Origin: Mesoplasma grammopterae ATCC 49580
GTDB lineage: Bacteria > Bacillota_I > Bacilli_A > Mycoplasmatales > Mycoplasmataceae
NCBI RefSeq assembly: GCF_000701525.1
Contig: NZ_JNJC01000004.1
Location: 1 to 64,000, forward strand
Direction: 5' to 3'
DNA length: 64,000 nucleotides
Below are positions 1 through 10,671 of the stretch, one piece after another. Position 1 is the stretch's first letter. The number at the start of each line of letters is the position of its first letter. A program made the translations under genes and the position numbers. The notes under the pieces were generated by a model. It ran no database searches. It worked only from the letters and a program-made list of their open reading frames with translations, and was not told the DNA's origin.

Positions 1-229
1 CATCCTCATCTTCTAGTGATCCAAACGGATCTTTGAATGTTTTCTCATGCGATAATAACATCCACATGCGGTATTACCTTTCGTTTCCAAAAGTTATCCC
101 CCGCTAGAAGGTAGATTAGATACGTGTTACTCACCCGTTCGCCACTGAGGTGCAAGCACCTCCGTTCGACTTGCATGTATTAGGCATGCCGCCAGCGTTT
201 ATCCTGAGCCAGGATCAAACTCTCATTTT
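1..229 (-). rRNA. rrs: 16S ribosomal RNA, 5' end (partial)
   Basis: The reverse complement begins AAAATGAGAGTTTGATCCTG and continues with GGCTCAG, the universal 16S 5' sequence, then the conserved GCCTAATACATGCAAGTCGAACG and GGCGAACGGGTGAGTAA stretches. The mature 5' end is placed at 229 by analogy with mollicute 16S genes starting AAAAUGAGAG. The gene runs out of the window at position 1, so only about 230 nt are visible. The leader (230-361) contains ATCTTTGAAAACTAAATAG, a sequence type common just ahead of Firmicute and mollicute 16S genes. Confidence 0.97.
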
Positions 230-368
230 AAATTACTGTTTTGATTCTGACTATTATATTTTTTTGTATATTATTCTGTACTCAATTTGAAATTGTTACA
301 GGATTGTACAATTGTTGTTCTATTTAGTTTTCAAAGATCATTTGTTGCCTTTTAAGGGCACAATAATT

Positions 369-397
369 AATATACACTATTTTGTTTTTCAATGCAA
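369..397 (-). promoter_or_regulatory. rRNA operon promoter
   Basis: On the minus strand a -35 TTGCAT (392-397) and a -10 TATATT (369-374) are separated by exactly 17 bp, about 130 nt upstream of the mature 16S end. The sequence just after the -10, AATTATTGTGCC, resembles the start region of the two tRNA promoters nearby. Confidence 0.7.
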
Positions 398-454
398 TCT
401 TTTTTTTACATTTTTTTAGAATATTTTTTTATAGAAGTTTTAGTGATATTTGCA

Positions 455-489
455 AATAAAAAAACTAGCAATTTTTGTATACTAGTTTT
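455..489 (-). terminator. Terminator of the tRNA-Lys/tRNA-Leu unit
   Basis: The minus strand carries an 8-bp stem, AAAACTAG pairing with CTAGTTTT (482-489 with 461-468), followed by a T-rich tract. It lies just downstream of tRNA-Leu and ahead of the rRNA promoter. Confidence 0.75.
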
Positions 490-498
490 GTTTTCTTA

Positions 499-582
499 TG
501 GTGCGGGATAAGGGACTCGAACCCTTACGTCGAAGACGCTAGATCCTAAGTCTAGTGCGTCTGCCAATTCCGCCAATCCCGC
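499..582 (-). tRNA. tRNA-Leu(UAG)
   Basis: The 84-nt cloverleaf has a GCGGGAT/ATCCCGC acceptor stem, a long variable arm typical of leucine tRNAs, a GGTTCGAGTCC T-arm and an encoded CCA (499-501). The anticodon loop is CTTAGGA, giving anticodon UAG for CUN codons. It is the second gene of a Lys-Leu unit and is separated from tRNA-Lys by 4 nt. Confidence 0.96.
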
Positions 583-586
583 AGGA

Positions 587-662
<76 letters not shown>

Positions 663-682
663 ATTAACTTTGGACAATAAAA

Positions 683-711
683 ATAATATCATTTATTTTT
701 TAATTAATCAA
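683..711 (-). promoter_or_regulatory. Promoter of the tRNA-Lys/tRNA-Leu unit
   Basis: A -35 TTGATT (706-711) and a -10 TATTAT (683-688) are spaced by 17 bp. The -10 is followed immediately by TTTTATTGTCC, identical to the sequence at the same place in the promoter at 1165-1193. Confidence 0.75.
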
Positions 712-739
712 TGTAATAAATAAAATAATAATTTAATCA

Positions 740-763
740 AAAATAAAAGCACCAATGGTGCCA
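740..763 (-). terminator. Terminator of the Asn-Glu-Val-Thr tRNA unit
   Basis: The minus strand has GGCACC-ATT-GGTGCT (stem 749-753 with 757-761) followed by TTTATTTTT. It lies between tRNA-Thr and the Lys/Leu promoter and splits the cluster into two units. Confidence 0.8.
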
Positions 764-778
764 TTTAAATGTTGATAA

Positions 779-854
<76 letters not shown>

Positions 855-862
855 ATAAAAAA

Positions 863-938
863 TGGTGGAGTGCAACGGGCTCGAACCGCTGACCGCCTGC
901 TTGTAAGGCAGGAGCTCTCCCAACTGAGCTAGCACTCC
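863..938 (-). tRNA. tRNA-Val(UAC)
   Basis: The 76-nt cloverleaf has a GGAGTGC/GCACTCC acceptor stem, anticodon loop CTTACAA (UAC) and an encoded CCA at 863-865. It lies 8 nt upstream of tRNA-Thr in the same unit. Confidence 0.96.
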
Positions 939-947
939 AATAATAAA

Positions 948-1023
948 TGGTAGCCTGTACGGGGTTCGAACCCGTGTGTCCACGGATGAAAACCGTGTGT
1001 GTTAACCGCTTCACCAACAGGCC
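948..1023 (-). tRNA. tRNA-Glu(UUC)
   Basis: The 76-nt cloverleaf begins GGCCTGT and ends ACAGGCT-A-CCA, with a G.U first pair. The anticodon loop TTTTCAT gives UUC. In mollicutes this tRNA decodes GAA/GAG; Gln-tRNA is made by GatCAB on tRNA-Gln, matching the gatCAB genes in this window. Confidence 0.96.
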
Positions 1024-1031
1024 AAATGTAA

Positions 1032-1107
1032 TGGCGGCTTTTACAGGACTTGAACCTGTGACAAACCGGTTAACAGCCGGTTGCTCTACCAACTGAGCTA
1101 AAAAGCC
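1032..1107 (-). tRNA. tRNA-Asn(GUU)
   Basis: The 76-nt cloverleaf has a GGCTTTT/AAAAGCC acceptor stem, anticodon loop CTGTTAA (GUU), discriminator G and an encoded CCA at 1032-1034. It is the first gene of the four-tRNA unit. Confidence 0.96.
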
Positions 1108-1164
1108 AAATACAAATTTATTGGTTATATATTTAATTTTGTTATCCATCAAAGGACAATAAAA

Positions 1165-1193
1165 ATCTTATCATATAAAAAATAAGTTGTAAA
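1165..1193 (-). promoter_or_regulatory. Promoter of the Asn-Glu-Val-Thr tRNA unit
   Basis: A -35 TTTACA (1188-1193) and a -10 TAAGAT (1165-1170) are spaced by 17 bp, followed by TTTTATTGTCC as in the Lys/Leu promoter. Confidence 0.7.
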
Positions 1194-1230
1194 TAAAATT
1201 TAATAATTTTTATTATTTTTTAATTTTTGT

Positions 1231-1256
1231 ATAAAAAAACGCCAATTAAGCGTTTT
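1231..1256 (-). terminator. folD terminator
   Basis: The minus-strand hairpin AAAACGC-TTAATTG-GCGTTTT is followed by a T run. Its upstream arm abuts the folD stop codon. Confidence 0.8.
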
Positions 1257-2116
1257 TATTTTGATTTATTAATATGTTTTTCATATAACATAAATGTATT
1301 TTCCATTAATGTAATAACTGTCATTGGACCAACACCACCTGGAACAGGAGTTATATAACTAGATTTTAGTTTAACACTTTCAAAATCAACATCACCAACA
1401 AGTTTATTTGTAACTGGATCTCTAATGATTCCAACATCAATAATTACTGCATCTTTTTTTATCATATCTTTTGTAATAATAAATTGTTTTCCTGTAGCAC
1501 TAATAATAATATCTGCATTAATTGTATGATCTTTAATATTTTTAGTATTCTTATTACACATTGTTATAGTTGCTTGATTATTCAATAACATCATACCTAA
1601 AGGTTTACCAACTATATTACTTGTTCCAATTAAAGTTATATCTTTATTCTTAACATTTATATTGTACTCTTCTAATAAGTTAATTATTCCTAAAGGTGTA
1701 CATGGGTAAACTGTATCATAACCTTGTAACATTTTGCCTTGGTTAATATAGTGGAATCCATCAACATCTTTTGATGGCGTAATTGCTTGTAAATAATCTT
1801 CTTCAATAAAATCAATAGGTAATGGCAATTGAAGCAAAATACCATCTATATTTTGATCATTATTTAATTCATTTATTTTATTGTACAACTCTTCCTTTTT
1901 AATATCTTTATCAAATCTTAAAAGCTCTGAATAAATCCCAACTTCATTAGCTACTTTAATTTTATGAGAAACATAAACTTCACTTGCATGATCATTACCA
2001 ACCATAATAACAACTAATTTAGGTTTTCTTAAACCTTTATTGTGATATTTTGAAATCTTAGCAGTTAACTCTTTTTTTCTTTTTGATGCTACTTTTTTTC
2101 CGTCTAAAATAATCAT
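1256..2116 (-). CDS. folD: Bifunctional methylenetetrahydrofolate dehydrogenase/cyclohydrolase FolD
   Basis: This cytosolic enzyme interconverts 5,10-methylene-, methenyl- and 10-formyl-tetrahydrofolate with NAD(P), feeding purine synthesis and initiator-tRNA formylation. The 286-aa protein has the family's usual length. It shows the YVSHK motif with the catalytic lysine at about residue 52, then DGILLQLPLP, the substrate loop SKDVDGFH, the nucleotide-binding GTSNIVGKP and the C-terminal PGGVGPMT. The start at 2116 is preceded by TAGGTG, which overlaps the ktrB stop, so the two genes are translated from one message with an 8-nt gap. GlyA, which makes its substrate, is encoded at 57375. The identification is firm; the pairing with a K+ channel gene has no obvious metabolic logic. 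Confidence 0.96.
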   Translation of the reverse strand: MIILDGKKVASKRKKELTAKISKYHNKGLRKPKLVVIMVGNDHASEVYVSHKIKVANEVGIYSELLRFDKDIKKEELYNKINELNNDQNIDGILLQLPLPIDFIEEDYLQAITPSKDVDGFHYINQGKMLQGYDTVYPCTPLGIINLLEEYNINVKNKDITLIGTSNIVGKPLGMMLLNNQATITMCNKNTKNIKDHTINADIIISATGKQFIITKDMIKKDAVIIDVGIIRDPVTNKLVGDVDFESVKLKSSYITPVPGGVGPMTVITLMENTFMLYEKHINKSK

Positions 2117-2124
2117 AATATCAC

Positions 2125-3801
2125 CTACCCTATAGTTACGTTTTCTTCTAAATATTTAAAGTTTGTTTTTCTTGATGGTTTAATAAATGCTAATAACGTA
2201 TTTGATATTCCTAATTGTCCTAAGAACATACATAAAATAATTAACAATTTAGTTAATACACCAAAATTATACATCTGATGTTGTGTAAATGGATTCATTC
2301 CTACCGTTCCATATGCACTAGTTATTAAAGTTAAAATTTGAACAATACTTGCATCACCTTGATTTTGCACAAGTTCTCCAGCAACTCCGTTTTCAATTCC
2401 TGGTGTTAAGAATCCATTTGAATCAAAATAAATTAAAATAATAACAATAGTTAAAATAAATACTGAAATAAAGAATACTGAAAAGCTTCTTCTTACAGTT
2501 TCTGCAGGAATTACTTTTTTAAAAGCACTTGTATAACTTTTATTTCTAATAATTGCTCATGTTGAAAGTAAAATGATAGCAAATGTTGTTGTTCTAATAC
2601 CCCCTGCGGTTGAAGAAGGGGCAGAACCAATAAACATTAATGAAGATAATATCGTTTTAGAAGATGCATTAAAATCATTTATTGGTACTGTTGAGAAACC
2701 TGCGTTTCTACAAGCTGTTGTATTAAATATTATATCCATAGCAACAGCAAAGGTTGGTTTTGCTTCAGTTACAATTACATTAATTGGCATTTGAGTTAAC
2801 GGATCAACATTATATGTATAGTAATTAAAAATTAATGAGTTTGTTTGATTTGAATATTCACTAAGAAAAATTAATAAAGGTCCAACGACAAATAGTGTTG
2901 AGTAAACTCAGAAATTTAATTTTGTAAATAAACTAAATTTTACTTTTTGACCAACTCTTCTAGCTCTCATTTTTTTCTTAATATCATGGAACGTTGGATA
3001 TCCTAATCCCCCAATAACTCATTCAAGTAAAAAAACTATTTGAATAGCATAAGCTTGATGCCCTTCAACATTATATGGCTGCAATGAATTTGTAGAGAGT
3101 AAATCAAAACCAGCATTATTAATAGCACTTGTTGAGTGAAAAATAGCAAATCAGATTGATTTTATAAAGTTATGATATGGTGATACAACATTTAATTCAT
3201 TTCCATTTAATGACTGAGTTCCTGGTTCAGAAAAGAAAAATAAAAAGAATAAAACCCCTGCTGCAATCAATTGAATAAAAGTTAAAAATATAAATCCATC
3301 TTTGATTAATTCAATTGTTGAAGATTTAACATCATTTCCACGCTCAGATTGAGCAACAACAGTATCATTAAGTGATATTTTTTTATTAATAGAAATAAAT
3401 AAAATAATTTTTAAAGTTAAAACACCAATCCCACCCATTTCAATTAGAATAAGTAAGATTAATTGTCCTCAAAAAGTATAGTCATGTGAAGGATCAATAA
3501 TATTAATACCAGTATCACTAAAAGCACTTGATGCTGTGAAAATACCTGTTAAATAATCTCATCTGAAATCATATCCATTTAAATCATTATTGACAACAAT
3601 TCCTGGTATACATAATAAGAAACCACCAAATAAAACTATAAATAAATAAATTAAAAATATTCTTCCTGATACTTTAGACAATGGTCATCAAGTTTTTAAT
3701 TTTAAAAAAGCTTTATGGGGATCAAATTTATTTTTTTGTTCTTTATTTTTTTTAAAGTGTAGTCATTTAGATTTATTGGACTTATTTGTGTTGGTAGACA
3801 T
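2125..3801 (-). CDS. ktrB: KtrB-type potassium channel subunit (TrkH/KtrB family)
   Basis: This is the integral membrane pore of a Ktr K+ uptake system, translocating K+ in concert with a cytosolic RCK ring. The 558-aa reading frame is open only with TGA as Trp. It contains hydrophobic helix pairs and four pore-loop glycine motifs in order: FSDTG, NNAGF, RNAGF and the AYGTVG region near the C terminus. The cytosolic N terminus (about 40 residues) is lysine-rich. It is about 100 residues longer than the usual ~450. The start codon at 3801 follows a purine-rich sequence and is divergent from ktrA, 87 bp away. The family is certain; Na+ coupling is not visible from sequence. Confidence 0.92.
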
Positions 3802-3826
3802 TTGATTACCCCCATTCATAGTAATT

Positions 3827-3859
3827 ATTATACAATTTAATTATTACAAATGTATAATT
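3827..3859. promoter_or_regulatory. Divergent promoter region ktrB/ktrA
   Basis: Two outward-facing -10 elements are visible: TGTATAAT on the minus strand (3827-3834) for ktrB and TGTATAAT on the plus strand (3852-3859) for ktrA. Both have the extended-10 TG. I found no convincing -35 on either side, as is common for extended -10 promoters. Confidence 0.55.
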
Positions 3860-3888
3860 ATTAAAGTATCAAAGAAGGTGTATATTAA

Positions 3889-4803
3889 ATGGCAAAGAAA
3901 AAAAGTATTGCAATTATTGGAGTATCGAACTTCAGTTTATCAGTAATTAAAACACTTGTTGATAAAAAACAGCAAGTTACAGTTTTTGATTATGATGAGG
4001 ATAAACTTAACTTGCATTTATCAGAATATGAATATGGTGTTGATGTAATTGTTTTAGATTCAACTAATAAAATGGCATTAGCTAAAAATGGAATTAAGGC
4101 ATATGATGTTGTTATTGTTGGGGTTGGAACTAATATTGAAGCGGGATTAATGACAGTTTTAAATTTAATTGACTTAGAATGTGAAAATGTTATAGCAAGA
4201 GCACGAGATGAAAAACACAAAAGAATACTTACAGCTTTAGGTTTAAGTGAAAACCAAATTATTCTTCCTGATGCTTTAGCTGGAAACATAGTTGCTGCTA
4301 GATCAATGTTTAATATTGATCTAGATGTAGACGTTCAATCTATTGATGAAGATTTTGTATCAACAACTTTAAGTGTTGCAAATCACAATATCTTTAATAA
4401 AACAATTTTAGCAGCTGGGCTTTCAACTTCAAAAGATTTTAATATTATTCAAATAAGACGTAAGGGTAAAATATTATTACCAGATGATTACACTGAATTA
4501 AAAGAAAACGATGATGTTGTGGTTTTTGCAAGAACAACAGTAATTAATGAGCTGGCTGAAAAAATTCAAGGTGGTTCTAAAGATAAAAAAGAAAATAATG
4601 AAGAACTTATAATCTTCGAAGAACTTGAAAATGACAATAACAAAAATAATAAAACATCTAATGACAAAAATAAGGATGATGATTTATTTGATTCAACAGC
4701 TGCAGATGATTTATTTGATTCAATTATTTTTGATGACAATATTAATGAAACAATTGATGTTACAAATGAAGAAAAAAATAAAAAGGCTTTAAAAAATAAA
4801 TAG
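3889..4803 (+). CDS. ktrA: KtrA/TrkA-type K+ uptake regulatory subunit with an acidic tail
   Basis: This is the cytosolic RCK subunit that gates KtrB in response to adenine nucleotides. The 304-aa protein has an N-terminal RCK/Rossmann domain (about 5-135) and a TrkA-C domain (about 145-222). The nucleotide-loop sequence is GVSNFS, where the family normally shows GxGxxG such as GLGRFG; the acidic residue ending strand 2 (VFDYD) is kept. After about residue 225 comes a roughly 80-residue low-complexity tail rich in Asp, Glu, Asn and Lys, with DDLFDS occurring twice. The family is usually about 220 aa. The start is supported by AGAAGGTG just upstream. Divergent pairing with ktrB supports the role. 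Confidence 0.88.
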   Translation: MAKKKSIAIIGVSNFSLSVIKTLVDKKQQVTVFDYDEDKLNLHLSEYEYGVDVIVLDSTNKMALAKNGIKAYDVVIVGVGTNIEAGLMTVLNLIDLECENVIARARDEKHKRILTALGLSENQIILPDALAGNIVAARSMFNIDLDVDVQSIDEDFVSTTLSVANHNIFNKTILAAGLSTSKDFNIIQIRRKGKILLPDDYTELKENDDVVVFARTTVINELAEKIQGGSKDKKENNEELIIFEELENDNNKNNKTSNDKNKDDDLFDSTAADDLFDSIIFDDNINETIDVTNEEKNKKALKNK

Positions 4804-4831
4804 AAGTAGTTATTAATTAACTACTTTTTTT
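4804..4831 (+). terminator. ktrA terminator
   Basis: AAGTAGTTA and TAACTACTT form a 9-bp stem around a short loop, followed by TTTTTTT, directly after the ktrA stop. Confidence 0.85.
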
Positions 4832-4854
4832 ATTAAAAATTACTAAAATTTCTT

Positions 4855-4860
4855 TATAAT
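4855..4860 (+). promoter_or_regulatory. -10 element ahead of the 149-aa membrane protein
   Basis: A consensus TATAAT lies 22 nt upstream of the ATG at 4882. The best -35 (TTAAAA, 16 bp upstream) is weak. Confidence 0.5.
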
Positions 4861-4881
4861 CTTAAACAAGGAGGAAGTTTT

Positions 4882-5331
4882 ATGAAAGAATGAGCTAAAA
4901 AGAATTTATGATCTTTAGTTTCAGTTGTTGCAGCTGTAGCTTTTGCTGTTTTAGTAATTATCACAATCTTTGGGATTGGATTAGGTGCTAAACAAGGCGG
5001 ATCAGTTATTAAATATGGAGCTGTTGGATTAGAAGAATTACACAAAAGTGTTAACAGTATGATTTCAGCAGCTTTAGCATTAGCATGTATAGCAATAGTT
5101 CCTGTAGTTATTAGATTAATTTTAGGAATCTTAGGTATTGATGCTTTTGCTAGATTATTTAACTCAGCTTCAGTTGGACTTGCGCTTGTTTCAGTTATTT
5201 TATTAATTGTTGGTAACATCACATTATTAAATGCTGAAGGAGTAAAAGTTGCAGTTGGATCAATCATAGGTTTCTATGTTGTTATAATCTTAGGTTTCTT
5301 AGTTTTAACTGGGCCAATAGTTAGAAAATAA
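4882..5331 (+). CDS. Unrecognised four-helix integral membrane protein
   Basis: I do not recognise a family. The 149-aa product starts at an ATG with a strong AAGGAGGA ribosome binding site 7 nt away, and needs two early TGA codons read as Trp (residues 4 and 11). Four hydrophobic segments are visible, at about residues 12-34, 58-82, 92-112 and 123-143. Only short Lys/Glu-rich stretches lie between them and there is no lipobox. The gene has its own -10 (4855-4860) and a bidirectional terminator (5345-5369), so it is probably monocistronic. A small lineage-specific membrane protein is the most that can be said. Use of two Trp-TGA codons and the strong initiation signal support a real gene. Confidence 0.8.
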
Positions 5332-5344
5332 TTATAAAAGAAAA

Positions 5345-5369
5345 ATGAAGCGCACGCTTCATTTTTTTT
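5345..5369. terminator. Bidirectional terminator between the 149-aa gene and gatB
   Basis: ATGAAGCG-CA-CGCTTCAT forms an 8-bp GC-containing stem, with T8 after it on the plus strand and TTTTTC after it on the minus strand. It serves two convergent genes. Confidence 0.85.
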
Positions 5370-5378
5370 ACTTTATTT

Positions 5379-6818
5379 TTACTTTATTTTATTTTCAGCT
5401 AATTTAATAATAATATTCATACCAGCTTCTGGATTTACATTACCACCAGTTACTTTCATTAATTGACCCATTATTGTTTTTGTAACTCTTTCTGGTCTTT
5501 CAGAATATTGTTCAAGTAATTCTAAATTGGCATCAATAATCGGATTAACTAAAGCAGCTATTTCAATTTCATCACTAATCATTTTTATGTTTAACTCTTC
5601 AACTATTTCAATAACTGATTTTGATGAGTCTTTCATAATGATTGGCAAAATTGTTTTTGTATGTTTTGATGATATAACTGATTGATCAACTAAATTAATC
5701 ATTTCAGCCAAATGAGATGGCAATAATGCTAATTTATCAATTGTTGTATTTTCATTATTTAATTGCGCTTGGATGTCACTTATTAAAATATTCACAACTT
5801 TTGTATAGTTGTTTGTAAATTTAATAGTTTCTTCAAAAAATTCAGTCATTTCAATACTTGTTAAAATAATGTTTGCATCATTAATTGATATTTTATAATC
5901 ATTAGCATATTTAATTCTCTTAATATCAGCTAACTCAGGTGAATTCTTAATACAATCTTCAACTCATTCTTTTTTTAACTGAATTGGCATAATGTTTGGT
6001 TCTCTAAAATATTTATAATCTAAAGCATCAGATTTACTACGCATTGAAACTGTTGAGTTTGTTGTGTCATCAAATCTACGAGTTTCTTGAATAATAATTT
6101 CATTACTTAACATTAATTTTGTTTGACGCTCAACTTCGAATTCAATTGCTTTTTTAATATTTGAAATTGAATTTAGGTTTTTAACTTCTACTTTATTAGA
6201 AAATTCTTGAGTTCCAAAAGGTCTAATAGAAATGTTAACATCAGTTCTTAAACTACCTTCATTCATTTTTACATCACTTACTTTTAAAAATAGTAAAACT
6301 TCTCTCAATTTCTCTACATAAGCACAAGCTTCATCAGCACTTCTTAAAACTGGTCTTGTAACAATTTCAACTAAACCTGTTCCAGCTCTATTATAGTCAA
6401 TATATGTTAAGTCATTTTTATGAATTTGTTTTGCTGTATCTTCTTCCATGTGAAGTCTTTCAATATCAACTTCTTTTGTTAGACCATTAACATTAATATT
6501 TAATTTTCCATTTTTACCAATTGGATTATATTGTTGTGTAATTTGGTATCCTTTTGTTAAATCAGGGTAAAAATAATTCTTACGATCAAATTTAACTAAA
6601 GTATCTATTTCCATATTTAAAGCATTACAAGTTCTAATTGCTAATTCAATTCCCTTTTTGTTAATTGTTGGTAAACTTCCAGGGTAAGCCATATCAGTTT
6701 CATTAACATTTGTGTTTGGAGTTTCTCCATAACTTACTGGAGCAGATGAAAACATCTTAGATGTAGTTTTTAATTCAACATGATTTTCAATACCAATAAC
6801 TATTTCAAAATTTCTCAT
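5379..6818 (-). CDS. gatB: Aspartyl/glutamyl-tRNA amidotransferase subunit B
   Basis: GatB is the kinase and transamidase subunit that converts Glu-tRNA(Gln) to Gln-tRNA(Gln). The 479-aa frame reads through one TGA (Trp) between the catalytic part and the C-terminal helical/YqeY-like tail that contacts tRNA. The N terminus shows the family pattern GIENHVEL, SKMFSSAP, PNTNVNETDMAYPGSLP and the FDRKNYFYPDLTKGYQI block. A later REPNIMP marks the end of the cradle domain. It is the last gene of ligA-gatC-gatA-gatB, with a 1-nt gap after gatA. Mollicutes commonly lack a glutaminyl-tRNA synthetase, making this complex essential. Confidence 0.96.
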
Positions 6819-6819
6819 C

Positions 6820-8268
6820 TTAATCCTCCACTATTTCGTTTTTAATACCAATTATATCTTCAAGTAATTTAGCTGCTTGTAAACATAATAGATCTTCTTT
6901 TGGTTTTGTATTTATATTAATTCCTATACCAAGTTTTCCTTCTTTTACAAAAGGAATTGTGATTGATGGTGAACCATTGAAGTTTGCTAAAGTTAATATA
7001 TCACTTAAGTATTCTTTTTCAGGACTTACATTAATTTTTCTTTCATCAATTAATGGGGCTACATTATCAGTTGGGGGAATAATTAAAATATCAGTTTTAC
7101 TAAATACTCTATTTAATTCTTCTACAATTAATCTTCTTACTTGTTTAGCTTTGTTTAAGTAAATTGTTTGATTTTCTTTGTTTAAATTTAATGCTCCAAC
7201 AAGGAATCTTTGTTTAACTTCATTACCAAAACCTTCAGTTCTTGAATTAGTGATTATTTCAACATAATCAGAACCAGCAGCTCTTTGTCCAAATTTAATA
7301 CCATCTAAGTTTGCATTAGTTGATACAGATTCACTAAATGAAATCATTTTATAAATAGCTGATAATGAATCTAGTAATTCTTGGTTAAACTGAACTTCAA
7401 TTACTTCATACCCTTTTGATTTTAAAGTTTCAAATAACTGGTAATATGAATTTTTTAGTTGTTCATTTAAATCATCAATGACTTTTTTAATATATCCGAA
7501 TTTAACTGATTTATTAATATTAGAAATATTATCTAACATATCTATAGATTTATTTTCATGACTTGTTGCATCTTTAACATCATAACCAAAAGTAGCGTCA
7601 CAAACTACTGCCATATCTTCTACATTTCTAGTAAAGAAACCAACAGTATCTAAACTTGGAGAATAAGGTAATAAACCATATCTACTAATTGCTCCATATG
7701 ATGGTTTAAAACCAACTATGTTGTTAAAAGAAGCCGGCTTTCTGATTGAATCCCCAGTATCACTACCTGTTGCAAATGGAACAATACCTTTTGCTACTAA
7801 ATAAGCACTACCACTACTACTTCCACCAATAATTCTATTGCTATCTGCAGGATTTGTTATTATTCCATTACATGAATAAAGTCCAACCCCACCCATTCCT
7901 AATTCATCAAGAGCAGCTTTACCAATTAGAACAGCTCCTTTATCTTCTAATTTTGAAATAGAAGTTGCATTAAATGGTGGAATATACCCTTTTAAAATAT
8001 TAGATGAAGAAGTTGTTTCAAGTCCTTTTGTTGCAAAGTTATCTTTTGCAAAGTAAGGAATTCCATACAATAAAGAATCTACGTTTGATACTTTTTCCAT
8101 TTCTTTAGAAAAAGCAATAGCATTTTCTTCATTCATTTTGTTTATAGCATTAGACGATTTAACTTTATTAGCTTCAGATATTACTGCATTAGTTAACTCT
8201 AAAATAGTTATTTCTTTATTAATAATTTTATTATGTAATTCTATAATTGATAAATTTTTGTAATTCAT
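6820..8268 (-). CDS. gatA: Aspartyl/glutamyl-tRNA amidotransferase subunit A
   Basis: GatA is the amidase subunit that releases ammonia from glutamine for GatB. The 482-aa protein has the amidase-signature triad: Lys75 in PYFAKDNF, the cis-Ser150 in GGSSSGS and the nucleophile Ser174 in TGSDTGDSIRKP. The spacing equals the K79/S154/S178 triad described for the staphylococcal enzyme. The usual TGGS is TGDS and the usual SSGGS is SSSGS, substitutions I believe also occur in other mycoplasmas. The start overlaps the gatC stop as TAATG, indicating translational coupling. Confidence 0.97.
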   Translation of the reverse strand: MNYKNLSIIELHNKIINKEITILELTNAVISEANKVKSSNAINKMNEENAIAFSKEMEKVSNVDSLLYGIPYFAKDNFATKGLETTSSSNILKGYIPPFNATSISKLEDKGAVLIGKAALDELGMGGVGLYSCNGIITNPADSNRIIGGSSSGSAYLVAKGIVPFATGSDTGDSIRKPASFNNIVGFKPSYGAISRYGLLPYSPSLDTVGFFTRNVEDMAVVCDATFGYDVKDATSHENKSIDMLDNISNINKSVKFGYIKKVIDDLNEQLKNSYYQLFETLKSKGYEVIEVQFNQELLDSLSAIYKMISFSESVSTNANLDGIKFGQRAAGSDYVEIITNSRTEGFGNEVKQRFLVGALNLNKENQTIYLNKAKQVRRLIVEELNRVFSKTDILIIPPTDNVAPLIDERKINVSPEKEYLSDILTLANFNGSPSITIPFVKEGKLGIGININTKPKEDLLCLQAAKLLEDIIGIKNEIVED

Positions 8269-8555
8269 TATTTAACCACCTTTTTAATTGTGACAAAATC
8301 ACCCTCTGAAGTTGGTGCGTTTGACAATATTTTTTTTTGATCTATAGTTGTTGTTTCTTCATCTTCTCTTAAATATGAATGAATATCATCATAAGGATAA
8401 AATAATGGTTTAACATTTGTTGTATCGATTTTTAATACTTTTGCAAATTCTTTTTTTAAATCTTCTTGTTTAGCTACAATCTCTTCAATTTCTGCATCTG
8501 AAAATCTTAACATTGAATCTTGAGCTAACTCTTCATAGTACTTTTTATCTTTCAT
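8268..8555 (-). CDS. gatC: Aspartyl/glutamyl-tRNA amidotransferase subunit C
   Basis: GatC is a small scaffold wrapping the GatA-GatB interface. The 95-aa protein is of normal size. It has the N-terminal LRFSDAEIEEIVAKQ helix and the family's internal VKPLFYPYDDIHSYLREDE stretch, corresponding to the usual P(T)xHP...LREDE motif. Identification rests on that motif and on position between ligA (1-nt gap) and gatA (overlap). Confidence 0.93.
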   Translation of the reverse strand: MKDKKYYEELAQDSMLRFSDAEIEEIVAKQEDLKKEFAKVLKIDTTNVKPLFYPYDDIHSYLREDEETTTIDQKKILSNAPTSEGDFVTIKKVVK

Positions 8556-8556
8556 T

Positions 8557-10557
<2,001 letters not shown>

Positions 10558-10591
10558 GATGCTCCTTTATATCTATAATATTATAAACTTT

Positions 10592-10619
10592 TTTATATGT
10601 TTTTGGTTTATGGTTTCAA
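10592..10619 (-). promoter_or_regulatory. Candidate ligA operon promoter
   Basis: A -35 TTGAAA (10614-10619) and a -10 TATAAA (10592-10597) are spaced by 16 bp. A second possible -10, TATAAT, lies closer to the start codon without a good partner. Confidence 0.5.
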
Positions 10620-10628
10620 GAGTTAAAC

Positions 10629-10657
10629 AACAAAAAAACAGAACAAAGTCTGTTTTA
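10629..10657 (-). terminator. Terminator of the 1814-aa permease gene
   Basis: The minus-strand hairpin AAACAGA-CTTTGT-TCTGTTT is followed by TTTTGTTG, 15 nt past the stop codon. Confidence 0.75.
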
Positions 10658-10671
10658 AAATTTTTTATTAA

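Noticed and set aside
2573-2794. A plus-strand 73-aa open frame opposite ktrB
   Set aside because: It is antisense to a conserved pore segment of KtrB, with no initiation signal.
5059-5331. A 90-aa gene starting at 5059
   Set aside because: It is the C-terminal part of the 149-aa membrane protein, whose true start (4882) has a strong SD; the shorter frame arises only if TGA is read as stop.
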